The notes beneath the pieces were generated by a model. That model made no database searches, was not told the origin of the DNA, and worked only from the letters and a program-made list of their open reading frames with translations. Below, piece by piece: positions 1 to 6,132 of a stretch of DNA of 8,664 bases (the stretch's first letter is position 1; each line of letters opens with the position of its first letter). Source of the DNA: Candidatus Sulfopaludibacter sp. SbA3 (GTDB lineage Bacteria > Acidobacteriota > Vicinamibacteria > Vicinamibacterales > UBA2999); assembly GCA_945866285.1 (NCBI GenBank), contig CAMBHC010000093.1, positions 1-8,664 on the forward strand, read 5' to 3'. The position numbers and the translations under genes are program-made.

Positions 1-51
1 CGCGTGGCTGAGCCTCCGGCGCAGCGGCGCAAGGTCCGGCGCACGTTGTGA
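1..51 (+). CDS. C-terminal end of an unidentified upstream gene (partial)
   Basis: Reading from base 1 gives 16 sense codons (RVAEPPAQRRKVRRTL) followed by TGA at 49-51. The stop overlaps the GTG start of the ABC transporter in a GTGA arrangement (48-51). That junction is the main reason to accept it as a real gene end, because translationally coupled overlaps recur further along this strand. The tail is strongly basic. No domain is visible, and the product cannot be named from 16 residues. If real, it is the preceding gene of the same operon. Confidence 0.55.
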   Translation, partial: RVAEPPAQRRKVRRTL

Positions 52-1868
52 CCCTGCTCGCATGGACGCTGGCGTTCCTCAGGCCTCATCGCGGCCGCGT
101 CATCGCCATCACCGCACTTGCCGTCGTCGAAGTTGGTTTGGTGGCGCTGGCGCCGTGGCCGCTCAAGGCGGTCGTCGACAACGTGCTTGGTGGTCAGCCG
201 CTGCCCGCCCCGTTGGCCGCTCTCGTGCAGCCGCTGGTCGGCACGAACACGGTGGCGCTGCTGCTGCTGGTCGTGTTCGCTGGCTTGCTGCTGCAGCTCT
301 CGAGCGAAGTGGTCATGATGCTGCACACCCAGTTGCAGGTGACCACCGGACAGCGCATCCTGTTCGACCTGCGCGGCCGCCTGCTGGACCACCTGCTCGC
401 GCTCGGGCTGCGGCAGCATCTCGTGACCCGCACGGCCGACTCGGTCTACCGCCTGGAAGCCGACGCGTATTGCGTGAACGACCTGGCGATCGGCGGCATC
501 TTTCCGCTCACGACCGCGGCGCTCAAGCTCACCGTCATGTTCGTGATTCTCGCGCGCCTCGACCTGGTGCTGGCGCTGCTGTCGCTGAGCGTGGTGCCAT
601 TCTTGTATGCGTGCCTGCGCTACTACTCGACTCGCATGGTGGAGCGCGCCGAGCGCGTCAAGCAGCTCGAGTCGTCGCTGGTCGAGCGGATGTTCGAAGT
701 GCTCTCGTCGATCAGGGTCGTGAAGAGCTTCGCCCGCGAACCCTACGAGTTGGGGCGCTTCAACCACCTGGGCGATGACACGATGCGCGCCCGGCTGCGC
801 CTCACCTGGCAGGAATCCTTGTTCGCCGTCGCGCTCAGTGCGACGACGCTCGTTGGCACGGCGTTGATTCTGACGGTGGGCGGATTGCACGTGCTCGACG
901 GCCGGCTCACGGTCGGCGGCCTGCTCGTCGTGCTGGCCTACCTGTCGGCGGTCTACAATCCGCTCTCGTCGATTGCGCACACCACCGGCTCGCTGCAGCA
1001 GGCCGTCGTCAGCGCGCGCCGGGTGCGCGAGATCTTCGCGCTCCAGCCGGAGGTCGCCGAGACGGACAACGGCCTTGATGCCGCCGGTATCACCGGCGAC
1101 CTGCGGTTCGACCGCGTCAGCTTCGCCTACGACCAGCACCGCACCATCCTCGACGGCATCAGCTTTGTCTCGCGCCCCGGCGAGACGGTCGCCATCGTCG
1201 GGCTCACCGGCGCCGGCAAGACCACGCTGGCCAGTCTCATCCCGCGCTTCTTCACCCCCACGGGCGGTCAGGTGCTGATCGATGGCGTCGAGGTATCGCA
1301 GTACTCGCTGCGATCGTTGCGGGAGCGCATTGCGTTGGTGCCGCAGGAGGCGGTGCTCTTCGGCGGCACGATCGCCGACAACATCCGCTACGGCCGCCTC
1401 GAGGCGTCGGACGCCGAGGTCGAGGCCGCGGCCGAGGCGGCGCACGTCGCGCCGTTCGTGGCGCGGCTGCCCCTGGGCTACCAGACGCCGCTGGCCGAGG
1501 CCGGTGGCACGTTCTCGGGCGGCGAGCGGCAGCGCCTCGGGATCGCGCGCGCGCTGCTGAAGGACGCGCGCATTCTCATCCTCGACGAACCGACGTCGTC
1601 GCTCGATGCGATCTCGGAGGAAGCGGTCTTCAGCGCCCTGCGGACGCTGCGGCGCGGTCGTACCACCATCGTCATTGCGCACCGGCTTTCGACCATTCGC
1701 GATGCCGATCGCATTCTCGTGCTGCACGAGGGGCAGTTGATCGCGCAGGGCACGCACGACGAGTTGCTGGCCAGCAACGAGCTCTACGGGCGGATGTGCG
1801 CGCGCTTGTCGATCGGCCGGTCGCTCGATGAACCCGAGACCGTCGACGAGTTGCTGCACGGCATCTGA
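48..1868 (+). CDS. ABC exporter, fused permease and ATPase half-transporter
   Basis: This 606-residue protein has the layout of a type I (MsbA/PglK/HlyB-like) ABC exporter, expected to act as a homodimer in the inner membrane. Hydrophobic segments lie near residues 16-38, 67-88, 150-170, 172-190, 257-282 and 287-305, the usual six. The nucleotide-binding domain spans about 350-590: A-loop Tyr361, Walker A GLTGAGKT (385-392), Q-loop Gln433 in VPQE, signature FSGGE (489-493, a variant of LSGGQ), Walker B ILILDE (509-514), D-loop SSLD (517-520) and switch His545 in AHRLS. All catalytic positions are present, so it should be active. The GTG start is chosen because it overlaps the preceding stop (GTGA) and places a normal short cytoplasmic leader before the first helix. 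The Shine-Dalgarno match is weak (AAGG at 31-34). The substrate cannot be read from sequence. Because glycosyltransferases, a deacetylase and a putative methyltransferase follow, a glycolipid or lipid-linked oligosaccharide is a reasonable inference, and a peptide or drug exporter remains possible. Confidence 0.93.
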   Translation: MTLLAWTLAFLRPHRGRVIAITALAVVEVGLVALAPWPLKAVVDNVLGGQPLPAPLAALVQPLVGTNTVALLLLVVFAGLLLQLSSEVVMMLHTQLQVTTGQRILFDLRGRLLDHLLALGLRQHLVTRTADSVYRLEADAYCVNDLAIGGIFPLTTAALKLTVMFVILARLDLVLALLSLSVVPFLYACLRYYSTRMVERAERVKQLESSLVERMFEVLSSIRVVKSFAREPYELGRFNHLGDDTMRARLRLTWQESLFAVALSATTLVGTALILTVGGLHVLDGRLTVGGLLVVLAYLSAVYNPLSSIAHTTGSLQQAVVSARRVREIFALQPEVAETDNGLDAAGITGDLRFDRVSFAYDQHRTILDGISFVSRPGETVAIVGLTGAGKTTLASLIPRFFTPTGGQVLIDGVEVSQYSLRSLRERIALVPQEAVLFGGTIADNIRYGRLEASDAEVEAAAEAAHVAPFVARLPLGYQTPLAEAGGTFSGGERQRLGIARALLKDARILILDEPTSSLDAISEEAVFSALRTLRRGRTTIVIAHRLSTIRDADRILVLHEGQLIAQGTHDELLASNELYGRMCARLSIGRSLDEPETVDELLHGI

Positions 1869-1882
1869 GGTATGCGTCCCCA

Positions 1883-3004
1883 GTGAAGATTCTCTGCGCC
1901 GGCATCATCGCCCGCTACCCCTTCGGGGGCGTGACCTGGTGTTCGCTGATGTATCTGCTGGGCCTGCGGGCCCTTGGCCACGAGGTCTTCTATGTTGAAG
2001 ACACCGGCGAGTGCATTTACGATCCCATCCTCAACACGCGGTCGGAAGATCCAGGTTACGGCACCCGCTACATCCACGCCGCGCTCGAGCCGTTCGGCTT
2101 GGGGGAGCGCTGGAGTTTCGTGAACTTCGATGGCACTTACCACGGCGCCTCGCGCGAGACGGTCCGCGCGTTCTGCGCCGACGCCGACTTGTTCGTGAAC
2201 CTGTCAGGCGGCTCGTGGTTCTGGCGCGACGAGTACGCGCGGATTCCCCGCCGCATCTTCATCGACTCCGATCCCGTCTTCACGCAGCTGGCGTTGGCCA
2301 AGGGCGACCCGTGGTACGTGGAGTTCTTCCGCGGGTTTACGCACCTCTTCACCTTCGGCGCCAACATCGGCACTCCCGCGTGCGACATCGTCACCGGCGA
2401 GTTCGCCTGGCACAAGACCTGGCAGCCGGTCGTCATCGACCAGTGGCACCCTTCGGCGGTGCCCGCTGGCGACTGCTTTACGACGATCATGACGTGGCGC
2501 ATCGAGAGCTTTGCCGACGTCGACGGCAACAAGGACCGCGAGTTCCTGAAGTTCCTCGACCTCGCCGCGCGCGCGCCGCAGCGCCTCGAGCTGGCGATCA
2601 ACGGACCGCAGGAATTCCTGCGGTCCCACGGCTGGTCGACCGTCGATGCCATGGCCGTGTCGCGCTCGCTCTGGGACTATCGCGCCTTCATTCAGGGCTC
2701 GAAGGCCGAGTTCGGTGTGGCCAAGCACGCCTACGTGTCCCGCCGGTCCGGCTGGTTCAGCGATCGCACCGAGTGCTATCTCGCCGCCGGCCGGCCGGCA
2801 CTTGTGCAGGACACCGGCTGGAGCGCGCACCTGCCGAACGGTGAAGGCTTACTCGGCTTCTCGACGCCTGACGACGCGCTCGCGGGTCTCGATCGCATCG
2901 CCTCGGACTATCCCCGTCACGCGAGCCGCGCTGCCGAGATCGCGCGCGAGTGCTTTGCCGCCGACCGCGTGCTGCCGGCGCTGCTGGACACGGCCGGCCG
3001 ATGA
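1883..3004 (+). CDS. CgeB-like glycosyltransferase (putative GT-B fold)
   Basis: This 373-residue protein resembles the glycosyltransferases annotated as CgeB-like or Glyco_trans_1_2. The N-terminus (MKILCAGIIARYPFGG, 1-16) opens a Rossmann-like half, with LGHEVFYVED at 31-40 typical of the first nucleotide-sugar-fold crossover. The C-terminal half (about 268-360) carries the recognisable family stretch: SRRSGWFSDRT (286-296), then CYLAAGRPALVQDTGW (298-313), then LPNGEGLLGF (317-326). In GT-B enzymes this region binds the sugar nucleotide. There is no signal peptide or membrane helix, so it is probably cytoplasmic. The GTG start lies 14 bases after the ABC transporter stop, with GAGG at 1867-1870 as a rather distant Shine-Dalgarno. 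The nearby ATG at 1872 runs into a stop after four codons and was discarded. The gene ends in an ATGA overlap with the next glycosyltransferase. Donor and acceptor are unknown. It has no clear EX7E motif, so retaining GT4 chemistry should not be assumed. Confidence 0.75.
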   Translation: MKILCAGIIARYPFGGVTWCSLMYLLGLRALGHEVFYVEDTGECIYDPILNTRSEDPGYGTRYIHAALEPFGLGERWSFVNFDGTYHGASRETVRAFCADADLFVNLSGGSWFWRDEYARIPRRIFIDSDPVFTQLALAKGDPWYVEFFRGFTHLFTFGANIGTPACDIVTGEFAWHKTWQPVVIDQWHPSAVPAGDCFTTIMTWRIESFADVDGNKDREFLKFLDLAARAPQRLELAINGPQEFLRSHGWSTVDAMAVSRSLWDYRAFIQGSKAEFGVAKHAYVSRRSGWFSDRTECYLAAGRPALVQDTGWSAHLPNGEGLLGFSTPDDALAGLDRIASDYPRHASRAAEIARECFAADRVLPALLDTAGR

Positions 3005-4050
3005 CCGGTCCGTTGCGGATCGCGCACGTCGTGCCGGTGGCCACCTCGGTGCCGCCGCCTCGGTCAGGGTCGATCGAGACGATGTCGTCGGTGCTGACCG
3101 ACAGACTCGTGGCTCGGGGACATGCGGTGACGCTGTTTGCCACCGGTTCGTCGACCACCAGCGCCACGCTTCAGGCGACCTTCGCGCGCGGCTACCGCGA
3201 CGATCCGACGATGTGGCCCTGGGAGCTGTGTGAGCTCTTCAACCTGTCGGCGGCCTTCGAACGGGCCGGCGCCTTCGATGTGATCCACTGCCAGGCCGAG
3301 TATTCACCGTTGTCGCTGGCATTTGGCCGGCTCTCGCCGGCGCCGGTGCTTCACACGGTCCATTACTCACCATCCCCCGACGAGATCGCTATTTGGCGGC
3401 GGTATCCGGAGGCGCCGTTTGTGGCGCTGTCGCACGTGCAGGCGGATTGCCTCGTCGGGCTGAACGTGGCGGCCGTCATCCCGCACGGGCTCGACCTGGC
3501 GCGCTTTCCCTATTGCGCCACCCCTGACGACTACCTGCTGTTCCTGGGCCGGTTCACCGAGGGGAAAGGCGTCGTCCAGGCGATTGAGGCCGCGCGACGG
3601 TCGGGGCTGCGGCTGCTGCTGGCTGCGCAGGAGAACGACTACTACCGGACGGTCGTGGCGCCGCTGGTGGACGGCGAGCGGGTGGTGTTTGTCGGCGAAG
3701 TGGCGCACGACACCAAGGTGGCGCTGCTCGGCGGCGCACGCGCCCTGCTGTACCCCGTGCTGACCGGCGAGCCGTTTGGGCTCGTGCTCACTGAGGCGAT
3801 GGCGTGCGGCACGCCAGTGGCGGCGATCGATGCCGGCGCCGTCAGCGAGGTGGTGGACGACGGCGTCACCGGGGGCGTGTTCACGTCGCTCGATGCGCTC
3901 GTCGATGGCTTGCCCCGCGTGCTGGCTTTGGACCGGGCGGCCGTACGCACCCGGGCCGTGAGCCGCTTTGGAGCGGACCGGATGGTGGACGCCTACGTCG
4001 AGGTGTATCGCCAACTGGTCGCGACGCGCGCCGCTCGCGGGACGGTGTGA
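3001..4050 (+). CDS. GT4-family glycosyltransferase (AviGT4-like)
   Basis: This 349-residue cytoplasmic enzyme has the two-domain GT-B layout of retaining GT4 transferases. The N-terminal domain begins IAHVVPVA (7-14), with SGSIETMSSVL (22-32) and RGHAVTLFATG (39-49), the pattern of the AviGT4-like subgroup. The C-terminal domain shows IPHGLDLARF (160-169), the phosphate-contact stretch FLGRFTEGKG (181-190) and the EX7E motif EPFGLVLTE (257-265) followed by AMACGTPV. These residues bind and position a nucleotide-sugar donor. The start is the ATG overlapping the upstream stop (ATGA at 3001-3004). The frame stays open to an ATG at 2950, but that would add 17 arginine-rich residues lying in the previous gene and displace the expected N-terminus. 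The stop is one base before the PIG-L deacetylase start. That pairing recalls GlcNAc-transferase plus deacetylase couples such as BshA/BshB, but BshA identity cannot be claimed from motifs alone. Confidence 0.9.
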   Translation: MTGPLRIAHVVPVATSVPPPRSGSIETMSSVLTDRLVARGHAVTLFATGSSTTSATLQATFARGYRDDPTMWPWELCELFNLSAAFERAGAFDVIHCQAEYSPLSLAFGRLSPAPVLHTVHYSPSPDEIAIWRRYPEAPFVALSHVQADCLVGLNVAAVIPHGLDLARFPYCATPDDYLLFLGRFTEGKGVVQAIEAARRSGLRLLLAAQENDYYRTVVAPLVDGERVVFVGEVAHDTKVALLGGARALLYPVLTGEPFGLVLTEAMACGTPVAAIDAGAVSEVVDDGVTGGVFTSLDALVDGLPRVLALDRAAVRTRAVSRFGADRMVDAYVEVYRQLVATRAARGTV

Positions 4051-4051
4051 C

Positions 4052-4852
4052 ATGGTGTGTTCCGCTCCCGCGCCTCAAGGTCAGGTGCTGCTCGGCGTGT
4101 TTGCCCACCCCGACGACGAGTCGCTCGCCTGCGGCGGGCTGCTGGCCCGATGCGTGGCCGCAGGTGCGGCGGTGACCTTGCTCTGTTTGACGCGCGGCGA
4201 AGGCGGGCCGGGCATCGCTCCCGAGGCCGATGGCGACGAGACGGCGGCACGGCGCCGGCTCGGCGAGCAGCGCACCCGCGAACTGGGCGCGGCGGCCGGC
4301 GTGCTGGGAGTCAGCGACCTGCAGGTGCTCGACTACGCCGACGGCATGCTGCCGTGGACCGACGCTGCCGCACTGGAGGCAGACATTCAACGCGCCGTCG
4401 AGCGCCTGCGACCCAATGTGATCGTGACATTCGGTCCCGACGGGCTCTACTGGCACGCCGACCACATCAGCGTCCACGAGCGCACGACCGCGGTGGTGGC
4501 GGCCATGGGCGCAGCCGCACCCGCGCTTTACTACGTGACCATGCCACCGGGGCAGATGCGCGAGGTGGCCCGGCACGCCGGGGTCGGCGCCGAGGTCGTG
4601 CCCGGGCTGGGCGACCCCGATGCCTTCGGTGCGCTGGCCGAGCCGCCCTCGTTGGTGGTGGAGGCCGGCCCATTCGCCGCCCGCAAGCTGACGGCCCTGC
4701 TGTGCCATCACAGTCAGATGGCCGCCAGTCCGATGGCGGCCGTCGCGCCCGGGGACGCCGCGCGGCTGCTCGGCACCGAGCATTTCAGGCGGGCGGACGT
4801 GGGCGCGTCCGGACCGGCCTTCATCGATTCGTTCGCGTCACCGACGACCTAG
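4052..4852 (+). CDS. PIG-L/LmbE-family zinc-dependent N-deacetylase
   Basis: This 266-residue protein belongs to the PIG-L/LmbE superfamily, whose members (PIG-L, MshB, BshB, LmbE) hydrolyse an N-acetyl or similar amide on an amino sugar. The signature AHPDDE sits at 18-23 after the first beta strand, followed by CGGLLARCVAAGAAVTLLCLTRGEGG (26-52 region). The second motif is WHADHISVH (134-142). By family analogy His19, Asp22 and His138 are the zinc ligands, Asp21 is the general base and His135 the second catalytic histidine; all are present. There is no signal peptide, so it should act in the cytoplasm, presumably on a sugar added by a neighbouring glycosyltransferase. ATG 4052 is chosen because it lies one base after the GT4 stop, has GGGA at 4039-4042 and gives the normal short leader before the first strand. 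An in-frame ATG at 3968 would add 28 residues inside the GT4 gene. Length fits the family. The substrate is unknown. Confidence 0.9.
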   Translation: MVCSAPAPQGQVLLGVFAHPDDESLACGGLLARCVAAGAAVTLLCLTRGEGGPGIAPEADGDETAARRRLGEQRTRELGAAAGVLGVSDLQVLDYADGMLPWTDAAALEADIQRAVERLRPNVIVTFGPDGLYWHADHISVHERTTAVVAAMGAAAPALYYVTMPPGQMREVARHAGVGAEVVPGLGDPDAFGALAEPPSLVVEAGPFAARKLTALLCHHSQMAASPMAAVAPGDAARLLGTEHFRRADVGASGPAFIDSFASPTT

Positions 4853-4863
4853 GTTCACATCCC

Positions 4864-6132
4864 ATGCACGAGTCCCTGCTCACGCTGCTGCGCTGTCCGT
4901 TCTGTGGCACACGCCTGTCCCTGGTCGACAATCACGCGCTCGTGCGCCAGGGGACTGCCATCGTGACCGCCGTACTCGGCTGCGAGTGCTGCGCCTTTCC
5001 GGTCGTGGACGGCATTCCCGTGCTGATGGCCGACGACACCAGCCGGGCCGCGATCGTGGCGCTCGAGGCCGGCCGCGCCAGCCAGGCTCGCGACCTGCTG
5101 CTCGGCCTGGACGAGGCGCGCAGCGCCACCTTGGACGCTTTGCTGGCGCGCGATCGCCACGCCACCTATCGCGAGCTCATCGACGTGCTCAGCCCCGATG
5201 CCGAGGGCACGTATTTTATCTACCGCTTCTCGGATCCCACTTTCGTGATGGCCGAAGGCATACTGCGAGCACTGGGCCAGCACACTGCGACGACGGCCCA
5301 GTGGGTCATTGACGTGTGCGGTGGCTCGGGCCACCTCACGCGCGTGTTGATGCAGGTGCAGACGGCCGGCGCATCGCCGGGCCCCGGAGTGGTGGTCGCC
5401 GACGTGTCCTTTGCGAAGTTGTGGCTGGCGGCGCATCTCACGGCTCCCGGGTGTCACCCGGTGTGCTGCGATGCGAATCATCCGCTGCCTTTGGCCAGCA
5501 ACGCATTCTCGATGGCGGTACTGTCGGACGCGTTTCCCTACATTTGGCACAAGCGGTTGCTGGCCGGCGAGCTCCTGCGGCTGGCGGGCCCGGACGGCGT
5601 GGTTGTCATGCCGCATCTGCACAGCTCGCTCGGCTGGAACCATTCGGCGGGCATGCCGCTCACGCCCGCAGCCTACGCCGACCTGTTCGCGCCGCTCCAA
5701 CCCCGGCTGTTCCGCGACGGTGATCTACTGACGTCAGTGCTCGATCACGATGTCGTCGACCTGGCGCGGTCGGTGACCGCGGCCGACATGGCCGCGGAGA
5801 ATTCGCTCACGCTCGTCGCCAGCCGTGACGGGTCGTTGTTCCGCGAACACCGCCTGCCGGCGGCCGCCAGGGTGAACGGCGCGATTGTGGTGAATCCGCT
5901 CTACGCGGTGGCGCAGCACGGCGCCGGGTCGACGCTGACGCTCACGTTTCCGACGCCGGAGTACGCCGATGAGTTCGGCGGCTGCCGGCGGTACCTGCCC
6001 GACCTGCTCGACCTGCCGGCCGATCTGACGGGGCCGCTCGATCCCGTCGCACTTGAGGCCGCGCTCGGCGTGGATTACGCGTCGTTGAGGCACCGGCGGG
6101 TGCTCATTGACGCGCCTCCGCACTACTGCTGA
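4864..6132 (+). CDS. Trm112-like zinc ribbon fused to SAM-dependent methyltransferase domain
   Basis: The 422-residue product has three visible parts. Residues 1-58 form a Trm112-like zinc ribbon, with CPFC (11-14), then CECC (40-43) and VVDGIPVL (47-54). Residues about 145-270 look like a class I methyltransferase: motif I VIDVCGGSGH (148-157), acidic end of strand two at Asp180 (VVVADVS), and a motif IV-like region around LPLASNAFSMAVLSDAF (208-224). The C-terminal 110-150 residues match nothing I recognise, though NSLTLVAS (313-320) could be the fold's last strand. Methyl transfer from S-adenosylmethionine is therefore likely but not shown, and the acceptor is unknown. The upstream frame is open for about 800 bases through the deacetylase gene, so the start rests on domain layout: ATG 4864 is 11 bases after the previous stop and ten residues before the first zinc cysteine. 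The Shine-Dalgarno is poor (AGG at 4851-4853). It is the last gene of the plus-strand run. Confidence 0.8.
   Translation: MHESLLTLLRCPFCGTRLSLVDNHALVRQGTAIVTAVLGCECCAFPVVDGIPVLMADDTSRAAIVALEAGRASQARDLLLGLDEARSATLDALLARDRHATYRELIDVLSPDAEGTYFIYRFSDPTFVMAEGILRALGQHTATTAQWVIDVCGGSGHLTRVLMQVQTAGASPGPGVVVADVSFAKLWLAAHLTAPGCHPVCCDANHPLPLASNAFSMAVLSDAFPYIWHKRLLAGELLRLAGPDGVVVMPHLHSSLGWNHSAGMPLTPAAYADLFAPLQPRLFRDGDLLTSVLDHDVVDLARSVTAADMAAENSLTLVASRDGSLFREHRLPAAARVNGAIVVNPLYAVAQHGAGSTLTLTFPTPEYADEFGGCRRYLPDLLDLPADLTGPLDPVALEAALGVDYASLRHRRVLIDAPPHYC

Noticed and set aside
2204..2830. 208-residue minus-strand open frame inside the CgeB-like gene
   Set aside because: No motifs or low-complexity-free region. 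The plus strand carries the family-typical block.
3881..4783. 300-residue minus-strand open frame across the GT4 end and the deacetylase
   Set aside because: Low-complexity, His/Arg/Gly-rich shadow opposite well-supported genes, with no domain.
3001..4852. Calling the GT4/PIG-L pair bshA/bshB or mshA/mshB
   Set aside because: Only superfamily motifs are visible, the GT4 N-terminus looks AviGT4-like, and no cysteine ligase gene is present, so gene symbols would be overclaiming.
4057..4863. N-terminal extension of the Trm112/methyltransferase-like gene by about 269 residues
   Set aside because: The extension is almost pure Arg/Gly/Ala shadow of the deacetylase gene. A clean ribbon domain starts at ATG 4864.
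4855..5700. 281-residue minus-strand open frame opposite the methyltransferase-like gene
   Set aside because: No motif and Arg/Gln/His-rich. The plus frame shows the zinc ribbon and SAM motif.
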